NCBI GenBank assembly: GCA_022819905.1 | Contig: JAJEGJ010000074.1 | Span: 21,170-85,169, forward strand | Direction: 5' to 3' | Source: Alphaproteobacteria bacterium | Lineage (GTDB): Bacteria > Pseudomonadota > Alphaproteobacteria > TMED109 | DNA: 64,000 nucleotides | Shown here: positions 7,554 through 16,102 of the stretch, in pieces | How the letters are laid out: every line of letters begins with the position of its first letter | Position numbering within the stretch: position 1 is the first letter of the stretch | Notes under the pieces: generated by a model | Told to the model about the DNA's origin: nothing | What the model saw: only the letters and a program-made list of their open reading frames with translations | The model's database searches: none | Made by a program: the position numbers and the translations under genes

Positions 7554-8297
7554 ATCGCTAGGGGCCCTGCGCGGCCGGTTGCCCCGACACGCCGCGGCCC
7601 GCGAATCAATCAGGAAATCAGGATTGATCCGGTTCGTCTAATCGACTTCGATGGAACCATGGTGGGCGTCGTCCCGCTCGAAGAGGGACTTGCACGCGCC
7701 GAGGACGCCGGGCTCGACCTTGTGGAGGTATCCCCCAATGCGTCCCCGCCGGTCTGCAAGATCCTCGACTACGGCAAGTACCGTTACCGGGACCAGCGGA
7801 AAGCGCGCGAAGCCAAGAAGCGGCAACGCACGTTCGAGGTCAAGGAAGTCAAGATCAGACCCAACATCGACGGGCACGACTACGCCGTGAAGATGCGGTC
7901 GATCACCAAGTTTCTCGACTACGGCAACAAGGTAAAGGTCACCCTCCGTTTCCGCGGACGCGAACTGGCGCATCAGGAACTCGGGGCGCAGGTGCTCGAA
8001 CGCATCCGCGGCGAACTGTCCGAACGGGTACGGATCGAGCAGCTGCCGTCGATGGACGGTCGCCAGATGGTGATGGTGGTGGCCCCCGTCCAGGGCCTCG
8101 GCCACGCCACCCAGGCGGTGGAGGCTTCCATCGCGGCGCGGCAGCAGGCGACGGAAAGTGCCGCTCCGGCGGCTGCGGAGCCGGAACGCATGCCCGCTCC
8201 GCCGGAACCCGAGCCGGCGGCATCGGATCCCGAGGAGACGCTCCCGACGCCGCCACCTGACGACGAAGCTCCCCTCGCGGCGGCACCGGAGGCCTGA
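7554..8297 (+). CDS. infC: Translation initiation factor IF-3, probable AUC start
   Basis: IF-3 binds the 30S subunit, blocks premature 50S joining and proofreads the start codon. The N-domain begins GPRINQEIRIDPVRLID and has DAGLDLVEVSPNASPPVCKI; the linker and C-domain read KEVKIRPNIDGHDYAVKM and KVTLRFRGRELAHQELG, all alphaproteobacterial in style. There is no ATG/GTG/TTG between GTG 7455 and the conserved N-domain, but ATC at 7554 has a GGAG 8 bases upstream. Rare AUU/AUC-type starts underlie IF-3 autoregulation in known systems. The last 60-70 residues after VMVVAPV form an Ala/Pro/Glu-rich low-complexity tail absent from typical IF-3. The hydrolase gene follows 9 bases later. Confidence 0.93.
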   Translation: MARGPARPVAPTRRGPRINQEIRIDPVRLIDFDGTMVGVVPLEEGLARAEDAGLDLVEVSPNASPPVCKILDYGKYRYRDQRKAREAKKRQRTFEVKEVKIRPNIDGHDYAVKMRSITKFLDYGNKVKVTLRFRGRELAHQELGAQVLERIRGELSERVRIEQLPSMDGRQMVMVVAPVQGLGHATQAVEASIAARQQATESAAPAAAEPERMPAPPEPEPAASDPEETLPTPPPDDEAPLAAAPEA

Positions 8298-8306
8298 CCG
8301 GACGGG

Positions 8307-9101
8307 GTGTCCCCGTCGGCATCCCCTGCCGTGGCCACCAGCCTCGCCTACCTTGCCTCGACCGGCGACGTGCGCATCGCGTATGTGCGCACCGCCGGTT
8401 CCGGACCGGGCGTCGTGTTCCTGGGCGGCTTCATGTCGGACATGACCGGCACCAAGGCGACCGCACTCGAGGCGTGGGCGCGCGACGGGAACCGCGCTTT
8501 CGTCCGCTTCGACTATCGTGGCCACGGCGCCTCCGAGGGAGTATTCGAGGACGGCACGATCGGCACCTGGCTTGCAGACGCGCTGGCCGTGCTGGACGGG
8601 GCAACCGAGGGCCCGCAAATCCTCGTCGGTTCCAGCATGGGCGGCTGGATCGCCCTCCTCGCGGCGCGGGCGCGGCCCACACGGATCGCCGGCCTGCTCG
8701 GCATCGCGGCCGCACCCGACTTTACGCGCCGCATGTGGCAGGACGATTTCGGCGAGAGCGAACGCGAGGCCATCCGGCGCGCCGGGCGCGTGACCGTTCC
8801 GTCCGAGTACAGCGAAGAAGGCTACGTGATCACCCAGGAACTCCTGGAAGAGGCTGAGCAGCACATGCTGCTGGACGCACCCATCCCGATCCGCTGCCCC
8901 GTCCGCCTGCTGCACGGCATGCGGGACGAGGCGGTGCCCTGGGAGACCTCGCTCCGGATCGCCGAGCAGCTCGAGACGGACGATGTCGAGGCAATCCTTG
9001 TCGGGAGCGGCGACCACCGCCTGTCCGAGGCGGCCGACATCGAGCGAATGCTACGCACGCTTGAGGACCTCATAACGGCCGCTTCGGTCCAGGACGGCTG
9101 A
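8307..9101 (+). CDS. Alpha/beta hydrolase, ABHD10-like esterase/thioesterase
   Basis: A 264-residue alpha/beta hydrolase. The nucleophile elbow GSSMGGW places Ser110; the acid is probably Asp in HGMRDEAVPW; the base is His in GDHRLS. The FDYRGHGASEG segment and lack of a large cap resemble the ABHD10 group (palmitoyl-protein thioesterase and acyl-glucuronide esterase in animals), whose bacterial members are often cytosolic proteins of unknown substrate. There is no signal peptide. GTG 8307 is 9 bases after the infC stop; GTG 8331 is an alternative. Probably co-transcribed with infC. Confidence 0.85.
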   Translation: MSPSASPAVATSLAYLASTGDVRIAYVRTAGSGPGVVFLGGFMSDMTGTKATALEAWARDGNRAFVRFDYRGHGASEGVFEDGTIGTWLADALAVLDGATEGPQILVGSSMGGWIALLAARARPTRIAGLLGIAAAPDFTRRMWQDDFGESEREAIRRAGRVTVPSEYSEEGYVITQELLEEAEQHMLLDAPIPIRCPVRLLHGMRDEAVPWETSLRIAEQLETDDVEAILVGSGDHRLSEAADIERMLRTLEDLITAASVQDG

Positions 9102-9410
9102 CCTGCGGGCCGCGACGCTCCACCGCCCGGCCGGGCGCTGCCACCGGCGCATCGGCCCGGGACCTCAGCTCGTGAACGGAGAACCCGCCCGCCCGCCCGC
9201 GCCGGCTCGCCTCCACACCAAGCGTCAAAGTGTCCGCTCGGCCGCGCACGTCATCAGCGCCGCTCGCGCCGCCGGTCGCTCGATGCCGCGCTCGCCATTT
9301 CGCTGAACTCGGGATTAGGCGCCGCTTGTCATGCTCGCCGGAGCGGTGGCGCTGCGGCTACGAAGTCTCCTGACGCAGTAGCTATTGGTCGCGGCCTCGC
9401 CCGCATGAGA
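9102..9410. other. No gene seen
   Basis: No recognisable frame on either strand. A PIN toxin would be expected just below the antitoxin at 9411-9707 (minus strand), but none is present. Confidence 0.5.
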
Positions 9411-9707
9411 TCAATAGGCATCAAGGTTCTGACCAGCAAGCTGAGCGAGCTGAACCTTACGGACGAGCTCCTGGTCCTCCAGCTGATCCGCTATCCGCAA
9501 GGCCTGGTCGAGATCGTGCTGGCCTACCACGCCGCCCAGCGCGACCGGTTCCACGCGATAGGTCCTGGCCGAGGCGGCGATGCGGTCGCCTTGCAGCCCC
9601 GCGCGAAGCGCGTCATTGACCACCGCCTCCAACGACCGACGCGAACGGTGCGCAATGTCTTTCAGCTGTCTCGCAATCCCATCTTCGATCGTCAACGTGG
9701 TTCGCAT
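9411..9707 (-). CDS. Orphan VapB-like antitoxin
   Basis: MRTTLTIEDGIARQLKDIA and SLEAVVNDALRAGL form a ribbon-helix-helix domain; the remaining residues (YRVEPVALGG, DLDQALRIADQLEDQ, ending LDAY) resemble the toxin-binding tails of VapB proteins that precede PIN toxins. Start ATG 9707 follows a GGGAG. The stop is at 9411-9413 and no toxin frame follows within 300 bases, so it is an orphan, either a relic or acting in trans on another VapC. Confidence 0.75.
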   Translation of the reverse strand: MRTTLTIEDGIARQLKDIAHRSRRSLEAVVNDALRAGLQGDRIAASARTYRVEPVALGGVVGQHDLDQALRIADQLEDQELVRKVQLAQLAGQNLDAY

Positions 9708-10287
9708 GCCGCCGCTCCCGTTCCTCATCGGCTGTGCCCCTTCCGGGAGTCATCACAGCATGTGGGGGTCGAGCATCAATGCATCATGCTGACGGGCAGT
9801 CGTGACGGCACTGCACGTTCGCCCAGTACCCTGACTGCAATGCGGCAGGTTCGCGACTCGTCGCCTGTTGCCTGTCGCAGCCGGCCGGTCTCGATCGCCT
9901 GACGCGGACACCCGCGGACCTCGTCTCAGCCTTTGCGGATCCATCCGGCCGCGCCTGACGTGCGCATGGCTGTCGAAGCCACCAGCCGTCATGAACTGGC
10001 TTGCCGCTACGGCAGCAGATCCGGTCTCCCGGCTCCGCACACCCGTGGCTCGGTCATGAAGGCGCCGCCACGGCCGGTTCCAGCAAACCCTCGTACGGTC
10101 CTGACCTCACGAGCCGCCCGGAGACGTCGATCAGGCGGGCGCTACGCTTTGAGGAGCCCGCAGCCACTCTGCGAAACGCCGCACCGCTTCAGCCGGCTCC
10201 GGCGCCTGTGGTCACTCAGCCGCCCTAAGTTCATATTCTCTCTGCAGGGGCAGAGCCCGCCATCCCGGATCTTTCGGGAGACCTCTG
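9708..10287. other. No gene seen
   Basis: Frames are open because of high GC, but none has a family signature or a convincing ribosome-binding site. A GGGAG near 10270 belongs to the next feature. Confidence 0.45.
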
Positions 10288-10602
10288 ATGCTTACGCGCC
10301 GCCGCGTCTCGCTTCTCGCCGCCATCGTGTTCAATTCGGCAATTCTCGCCCTCAGCGCCTGTGCCGGCGGCGGCAAGCGCCCGGCCGAAGACGGGCAGCC
10401 CCGTCCCAATCCCATGCATATCCGCCGGCCCAGGCCGATCATCCGGCGACGGAGGGTTCGACCGCGCCGCAGCCGCCGACGTGGCCGAAAGCGGCCGGAC
10501 GGGCATCGCTCCAAACCTGCCCGCAATCGGAACCGCGGCCGCCGGGGCCGTCGCCGCGGCGGCAGACGCCGCGCACGTCGTACCCGTGCCAAGAGCCGTT
10601 GA
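10288..10602 (+). CDS. Putative small lipoprotein, possibly frameshifted
   Basis: MLTRRRVSLLAAIVFNSA followed by ILALSACAGGGKRP is a convincing lipoprotein signal peptide (lipobox L-S-A-C), and a GGGAG ribosome-binding site lies just upstream. After about residue 45 the frame becomes an implausible Arg-rich tail (RRRRVRPRRSRRRGRKR). An adjacent frame gives a Pro/Thr-rich segment (TEGSTAPQPPTWPKAAG) more typical of a secreted linker. I suspect a frameshift; function unknown. Confidence 0.4.
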   Translation: MLTRRRVSLLAAIVFNSAILALSACAGGGKRPAEDGQPRPNPMHIRRPRPIIRRRRVRPRRSRRRGRKRPDGHRSKPARNRNRGRRGRRRGGRRRARRTRAKSR

Positions 10603-11024
10603 CGGCCTCCAGATCCGCCGCTCGACGGTAAATTCGGACGACCGCAGCGCCACCTGCGGGAACCGGCGAATCCACGCCGATGAGACCGCCGCGGATGTGG
10701 CGAAGCCGCAAGCACGCCACGAGACCGCGAGTACTTCGCGGCCGGTACAAGTGACCTGCCAGCGTGTGACAGACAGGTGTCCCCACCCGGGCGCGGGCAT
10801 CATGTTGTCCCGGGCACCAGCGCCTGATTACGGTCGATCCGCCAGGCTATCGACGGCGGTGCCTCGTCCCCGCCTTCTCGCCAGCTTCGACTACCTGTAA
10901 CCGACTGCCTAGGTCGCGGCAACCACACGCGACCAGTTGTGCGGCTCAGTCCGAGCCTCAGCACGAGGCACGATCTCCCAGAACGGTCGAGCCCACGCTT
11001 CCCGCAGGAATTGCGTGCCGTCGA
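10603..11024. other. No gene seen
   Basis: Only Arg/Pro-rich shadow frames. This stretch may contain the decayed remainder of the preceding lipoprotein gene. Confidence 0.4.
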
Positions 11025-12107
11025 TCAGGCTACGGCCGGCACCGCCAGGCACTCCCGCGCCATTGCGTCGGCAACCTGCGCAGGTGGTCGGTTCGTGCGG
11101 GCGCTGACCTTGAAGATCGTCTCCAGCCGATCGCCAATGCCGGCGACATCTGCGCCAATGGCCGCGCGGTCGTACGGCTCGCCCCGGCGGAGAATGTCCT
11201 GCGCCACGCTGATCAGCCCGCCGGCGTTGATCACGTAGTCGGGCGCATAGAGCACGCCGTCGCGGTACAGTGCCATGCCGTCGCCGGGGGATTCAAGCTG
11301 GTTGTTGGCAGCACCCGCGATCACGCCGGCCTTGAGCTGCCGCCGCGTCGCCCCGTTGACGGCGCCGCCGAGCGCGCACGGCGCGAACACCTCCGCCACC
11401 ACTCCCGCGATCGCGTCCGGCTCGACGGGCACGGCGCCGAACGCGCTCACCGCCCGCTGCACGCGATCCGCCGCCACATCGCTCACGATCAGCTGCGCAC
11501 CGGCATCGTGCAGCAGCCGGGAGAGGTGGAAGCCCACGTGCCCGAGACCCTGTACGGCGACCGTGAAACCGTCGAGACTGCCGGCGCCGTAACGATGCCG
11601 GACGGCTGCCCGGATTCCGTGCAGCACGCCCAGTGCCGTCATCGGTGACGGGTCCCCGCTCCCGTCCGCCACACCCGCCACATGCCGGGTCTCGCGGCGC
11701 ACCTCGTCCATGTCCTCCACCGACGTGCCTACGTCCTCGCCGGTGATGTAGGTCCCGCGCAGATGTTCCACTGCCCGACCAAAGGCTCTGAAGAGTTCCG
11801 GCGACTTCTCACGGCGAGGATCGCCGACGATCACCGCCTTGCCGCCGCCCAGAGGCAACCCGGCCAGCGCCGCCTTGAAGGTCATGCCGCGCGCCAGGCG
11901 CTGCGCGTCGGCCAGCGCGTCATCTTCACTTGCGTAGCGCCACATGCGGCAGCCGCCCATCGCCGGTCCCAACGTCGTATCGTGGACGGCGATCACGGCG
12001 CTCAATCCGCTCTCCGGGTCCCTGCACCGAAGGATTTTCTCGAAACCGGGAATCACCAACGTTTGATAATTGATCAGGCTAGCCTCCTTCGGCCTGTGGC
12101 CTGACAC
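11025..12107 (-). CDS. Leucine/Glu/Phe/Val-type amino-acid dehydrogenase
   Basis: About 360 residues, the usual length for leucine dehydrogenase, which oxidatively deaminates branched-chain amino acids with NAD+. The substrate domain contains LGPAMGGCRMW, MTFKAALAGLPLGGGKAVI (both catalytic-site lysines) and TGEDVGTS. The Rossmann domain has VAVQGLGHVG with D following in IVSDVAADR. GAANNQL and YVINAGGLI complete the family pattern. GTG 12107 is the annotated start, but AAGGAGG lies within the first codons, so translation may begin a few codons later at a non-standard codon. Single gene, divergent from the subtilase. Confidence 0.9.
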   Translation of the reverse strand: MSGHRPKEASLINYQTLVIPGFEKILRCRDPESGLSAVIAVHDTTLGPAMGGCRMWRYASEDDALADAQRLARGMTFKAALAGLPLGGGKAVIVGDPRREKSPELFRAFGRAVEHLRGTYITGEDVGTSVEDMDEVRRETRHVAGVADGSGDPSPMTALGVLHGIRAAVRHRYGAGSLDGFTVAVQGLGHVGFHLSRLLHDAGAQLIVSDVAADRVQRAVSAFGAVPVEPDAIAGVVAEVFAPCALGGAVNGATRRQLKAGVIAGAANNQLESPGDGMALYRDGVLYAPDYVINAGGLISVAQDILRRGEPYDRAAIGADVAGIGDRLETIFKVSARTNRPPAQVADAMARECLAVPAVA

Positions 12108-12417
12108 TACTCCAGGCTCTCAGGCCGTCACGTACACCCGCTACTAGTGATATGGGGAGGACGACGGCACCCCACCAGATGCTTCACGAAAACGTGAACC
12201 GGCGAAGCCGATTGCAGGAATTTCGCGTGCTCGCTGTCACTTCCGCCGGTCGCCGCCGCGCCGGGTTCCCGGCACAGGGTCGCGCACGCTCCGGCGCCGA
12301 CGCTGCGACATCCGCCTATCCATCTGAATTGCCGTATGATGTCAGCAGAAGTATTGAAACCGTTCTGATGGTGCCGGTGCCGCGATAAGGACATCTCGTG
12401 CGTAACTGGGGCAGTTC
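12108..12417 (+). promoter_or_regulatory. Divergent intergenic region with subtilase promoter
   Basis: TTGCCG (12329-12334), a 17-bp spacer, then TATTGA (12352-12357) is a good sigma-70-like promoter for the subtilase gene, giving a leader of about 54 nt. No coding sequence is recognisable in the rest of the interval. Confidence 0.6.
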
Positions 12418-14730
12418 ATGTTTCGCCGTACAAGTTCCCTTTACCTTTGCTTGCTGATGCTTGCCGCCTGCGGTGGCGGAACTGGCGGGAGTTCTTCCCC
12501 GACGCAAGTCGAAGCGCCAGACGCCGTTCAGACGAGACCTTCCACCGAGCCTTCCTACCATCTGCTAACGACGCAGATCACGACGCACCAGTCCGGGGTA
12601 TTCGAACTAATTGGCGCCTACCACGCCTACGCCCTCGGTCTTTCGGGGCGAGGCATTCGCATTGGAATTGATGACACGATCGTTGACTACACCCAACGCG
12701 CCGAGTTTGGCGGCCGGATTCGGCTCCGTAGCGCCGACGGTGCCGTGCTCTCCTATCCGCGTCCTGATGGAGATGACTTCTTCAGCGAGATTGACACTTG
12801 CCAGTATCGCGGCACATGTACGGTCTGGGAAGGAGACAGCGGAGGCGACGCAGAGGCCCGCAACAATTGGGTGCAGCAGGTGGTCGACGAGGACGGGTGG
12901 CCGACGTTCGACGACTCCGTGTTCACGGTCGACATCTTCTACAGCGAGAACAGTTATCTGGAGCGCATATTTCGCTGGTCAGAAGTGCCGACTCCTTATG
13001 GCGTAACGGGTTCGCACGGGACGACCGTGGCTTCTGTGGCTGCCGGGAGGAACCTTGGTGTCGCGCCAGAGGCCACAATCATCCCGATTGCAAGGAACTT
13101 CACGGACGACCAGGCATCGCAACATCTGACCGACGGAGCCCTCCGCCTGGCGATCCAGTTCCTGCCATCTTTCGACAGAAACCAGTTCGATCGGGAATTT
13201 GCCTCCAACGTCCGGGCGCAATATACGAACTTCGACATCATCAACAGGTCGTTCGGAACCAGCCTGTTTGACCCCGACCTCGTTGCCGACGGGGTCTATT
13301 CCGAGTTGAACTGGTACCGAAGGTATCTTCCGAGGACATTAGACGCCCAACTGCAAGTCAGCACCGCCGATGCCGAGAAGACCATCCTTGTATACGCGGC
13401 CGGCAACGAAGGACAAGCCTGGTCCAGCCCTGAAACAGACCTGCCGTACTACCTCCCCGAAAGACGCGGCCACGCCATCTCGGTTGTTGCGACCGATCCG
13501 GCAACGGGGCTGCTGGCTCGGTACTCTAACCGGTGCGGTCACCTGCCAGACGACTGGAACGCAGGGCTGCATGGTCCACACTATTGCCTAGCGGCTCCGG
13601 GAACCGTTCGAGGCCTGATCCCGAATCCCAGTTCGCCTGGTCGAGGCACGGTCGGGGCGATCCAAGGGACTAGCTTTGCCGCCCCCGTCGTGTCAGGCGC
13701 GCTGGCGCTCATGATGGAGCACTTTCGGGGAACCAGAGGAAATACCGAGATTCTCCGCCGCATGCTTGATACCGCAGACCGAAGCGGCAGTTATGCCGAT
13801 TTGGAAACGTACGGTGCGGGGCATCTCGACTTGGCAGCCGCGTTGTCGCCGGTCGGAGCATTGACCGCGGGTCAGCTGAAAAGTCCGGTTGGCGCCACGG
13901 TCTTGCAGACGCCCGCGGCGTTCGGGGCCGTCGATCAGCGGGTGGCCGCTATTGAGATAGCGGCGTTTGACAGCCAGGACTTCCCCTTTTGGTCGCCGGT
14001 AGGCGGCTTCGTGGTGACCAATCCGGAAGGCAGATCGCCGATTCCGTTGTTCGAGAGCTACGGGCGGGCGGTGCTGCCTTCAGCGGATCTCACGCCGCGC
14101 CGCATGCAGTGGGTTGCGACCGGAACGGACGTGACGGAAAGTCCCACATGGATCGCCGGTTACGGGCCGTCGGCACTCAGTGTCGCCAAGCTGCCCGGAA
14201 CGGGAGGATGGGGCTACGGCTTTAGCTACAGTGACACCGAGCACTTGGGAGGAAAGACGGCGGGGGCGTTCGGGTCGCAGCTGCGCTCTGGGTCGCTCTG
14301 GGCTACCCAATCATTCACCCATGAATTGGACCGGGGATTCGCTCTGCACGCAGAGGGAGCAATCGCCGTCAGCATTCCCGAGTACGAAACCAACGCACTG
14401 TTCACCGCTTCGACGGCGCTGCTGTCCTCGGCATCGGTTCGTATCGGAGATGGCTCGACCGGCGTTACCGTGGAACAGCCCCTGCGCGCAGAGGCGGGAA
14501 CCGGAACCTTCCGCGTGGAGAACGGGATCATCGAGAACGGAAGGCGGCTCGTTGACACACACCGCATTTCACTTCGCCCTGATGCGCGGGAGATATCGGT
14601 GACTCTCCGACACGACGTCGAGACACTGGATGGCTCGCTTGCCCTAGCCGTAGGCGGATCCATGCATGCCGGCCACCGGGCAGGCGCAACCGAAGGGCGG
14701 GTCGGCGTGGCGTACCGAACAGTCTGGTGA
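12418..14730 (+). CDS. Subtilisin-like (S8) serine protease lipoprotein with C-terminal barrel-like domain
   Basis: 770 residues. Signal peptide with lipobox LMLAAC (Cys18), then a low-complexity linker. The S8 domain shows Asp near 85 (RIGIDDTIVDY), His200 (GSHGTTVASVAAG), Asn330 (YAAGNEG) and Ser419 (GTSFAAPVVSGALA). Residues about 480-770 are beta-strand-rich with alternating hydrophobics and end RVGVAYRTVW, a terminal aromatic typical of outer-membrane barrels, so an autotransporter-like arrangement is plausible though the region is short. The stop overlaps the start of the next lipoprotein gene (GTGA). Likely a surface or secreted protease. Confidence 0.88.
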   Translation: MFRRTSSLYLCLLMLAACGGGTGGSSSPTQVEAPDAVQTRPSTEPSYHLLTTQITTHQSGVFELIGAYHAYALGLSGRGIRIGIDDTIVDYTQRAEFGGRIRLRSADGAVLSYPRPDGDDFFSEIDTCQYRGTCTVWEGDSGGDAEARNNWVQQVVDEDGWPTFDDSVFTVDIFYSENSYLERIFRWSEVPTPYGVTGSHGTTVASVAAGRNLGVAPEATIIPIARNFTDDQASQHLTDGALRLAIQFLPSFDRNQFDREFASNVRAQYTNFDIINRSFGTSLFDPDLVADGVYSELNWYRRYLPRTLDAQLQVSTADAEKTILVYAAGNEGQAWSSPETDLPYYLPERRGHAISVVATDPATGLLARYSNRCGHLPDDWNAGLHGPHYCLAAPGTVRGLIPNPSSPGRGTVGAIQGTSFAAPVVSGALALMMEHFRGTRGNTEILRRMLDTADRSGSYADLETYGAGHLDLAAALSPVGALTAGQLKSPVGATVLQTPAAFGAVDQRVAAIEIAAFDSQDFPFWSPVGGFVVTNPEGRSPIPLFESYGRAVLPSADLTPRRMQWVATGTDVTESPTWIAGYGPSALSVAKLPGTGGWGYGFSYSDTEHLGGKTAGAFGSQLRSGSLWATQSFTHELDRGFALHAEGAIAVSIPEYETNALFTASTALLSSASVRIGDGSTGVTVEQPLRAEAGTGTFRVENGIIENGRRLVDTHRISLRPDAREISVTLRHDVETLDGSLALAVGGSMHAGHRAGATEGRVGVAYRTVW

Positions 14731-14999
14731 CCACCCCGCTGATCGCGGCGGCTGCCGCGGCAGCTTTGCTCCTGCTTGCGTCGTGTTCCGACGTCTCCCT
14801 CAGCGATCCGATCGTGAGAGACGGGGCGACATACACCCCGAGCGTTGTCGACGATCACGGCTGCGTCCTGTACGTGGTCAGCCGGGCTGACGGCTCCGTG
14901 CCGGCGGCGATGGTCTATCTCGGCATGGACGGCGAGTTCAGCTACGTCCGTCCTGAGCGGTGCGTTAAGCGAACTTTCACGGCGGACGTCAACGACTGA
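14727..14999 (+). CDS. Small lipoprotein coupled to the subtilase
   Basis: 90 residues: a hydrophobic signal peptide with lipobox LLLASC, then a mature part of about 70 residues with two cysteines (DHGCVLYVV, RPERCVKRTF). GTG 14727 overlaps the protease stop by four bases, so the two should be translationally coupled. No family recognised. The position suggests a chaperone, inhibitor or partner of the protease; that is inference. Confidence 0.65.
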   Translation: MTTPLIAAAAAAALLLLASCSDVSLSDPIVRDGATYTPSVVDDHGCVLYVVSRADGSVPAAMVYLGMDGEFSYVRPERCVKRTFTADVND

Positions 15000-15161
15000 G
15001 CGGCGTCACTTCTCGGATGGCCGCCAACTGATCGGCCCGAAATCCGCGCCCTGCGTGTCCTCTTCCTTTCTTGCCAAGTTTGTTCCCTCCAGCACGAATC
15101 GCCGCCTCAACGGCGAACCCGCTACGATTCGCTCCACCAAGCCGAGGTCGGATCGGAGACC

Positions 15162-15950
15162 ATGCCCGAAATCATCAATCACGCCCGCCAGCGCATCGAA
15201 GCAGGCGACCTCGCGATCGGTGTCGGCCTTCGCCAGGCCCGCACGGTCGACATCGGCCCCATCATGAAGAGCTGCGGCTACGACTGGCTGTTCATCGACC
15301 TCGAGCACAACACCATGACCCTAGATACGGCGGCGCAGATCAGCGTGGCCGCCGGGGAGACCGGGATCACGCCGGTTGTCCGCGTCCACGCGCTGGCACT
15401 GCACGACGCGACGCGCGTGCTCGACGGCGGCGCACTGGGGGTCGTGGTGCCCCACGTCGACACCCCGGAACGCGCCACGGAGGTGGTCGCCTGGTGCAAG
15501 TATCCGCCGATCGGCAAGCGCTCGATCACCGGCGCCATTCCGCAACTCGGGTTCCGGTCGCTGCCCATCCCGGAGGCGACCGCGGCGATCAACGCGGCCA
15601 CGCTCGTCGTCGTCATGCTGGAGACCCCGCTCGCCGTCGCGAACGCCGCCGCCATCGCGGCGGTGCCCGGGGTCGACGCCCTGCTGGTCGGGACCAACGA
15701 CCTCACGATCGAAATGGGCATCGGCGGCCAGATCGGGCACCCCCGCGTCGCCGAGGCCTACGAAACCGTCCTCGCCGCCTGCTCGGCGCACGGCGTCTAT
15801 CCCGGTCTGGGCGGCGTCTACCAGCGCGACCTGATGGAACGCTACGTGGGCATGGGCTTCCGGCTGATCCTGGCCGGCAACGACCTCCCGTTCATGATGT
15901 CAGCTGCGAAGGAGCAATCCGCGTTTCTTCGCGGTCTTGAACCCAGTTGA
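15162..15950 (+). CDS. HpcH/HpaI-family aldolase
   Basis: 262 residues, typical of class II pyruvate-type aldolases of the HpcH/HpaI family (retro-aldol cleavage of 2-keto-3-deoxy acids, metal dependent). YDWLFIDLEHN, VVRVHAL, GALGVVVPHVDTPE, VVVMLETPLAVANAAAIA and VDALLVGTNDLTIEMG match the TIM-barrel motifs; the Glu and Asp of METPLA and GTNDLT are the metal ligands. ATG 15162 gives a full-length N-terminus. No catabolic neighbours identify the substrate. Confidence 0.88.
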   Translation: MPEIINHARQRIEAGDLAIGVGLRQARTVDIGPIMKSCGYDWLFIDLEHNTMTLDTAAQISVAAGETGITPVVRVHALALHDATRVLDGGALGVVVPHVDTPERATEVVAWCKYPPIGKRSITGAIPQLGFRSLPIPEATAAINAATLVVVMLETPLAVANAAAIAAVPGVDALLVGTNDLTIEMGIGGQIGHPRVAEAYETVLAACSAHGVYPGLGGVYQRDLMERYVGMGFRLILAGNDLPFMMSAAKEQSAFLRGLEPS

Positions 15951-16102
15951 GACGTCGGCTCAATGCTGACAGAGCAACACAGCTGCTCGGTTCCGAGCGG
16001 AGTCATGATCCGCGCCCAGACGAATAGGCAGGGCTTCACATTTCCTGTGTGGTGACAACGGCCCGGCACCCGCCGGCGCCGCCATGCACAGCGAGGTCAC
16101 TC

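Noticed and set aside
7638..9017. Long minus-strand frame opposite infC and the hydrolase
   Set aside because: It is the complement of two well-supported genes; its composition is His/Arg/Gly-rich and matches no family.
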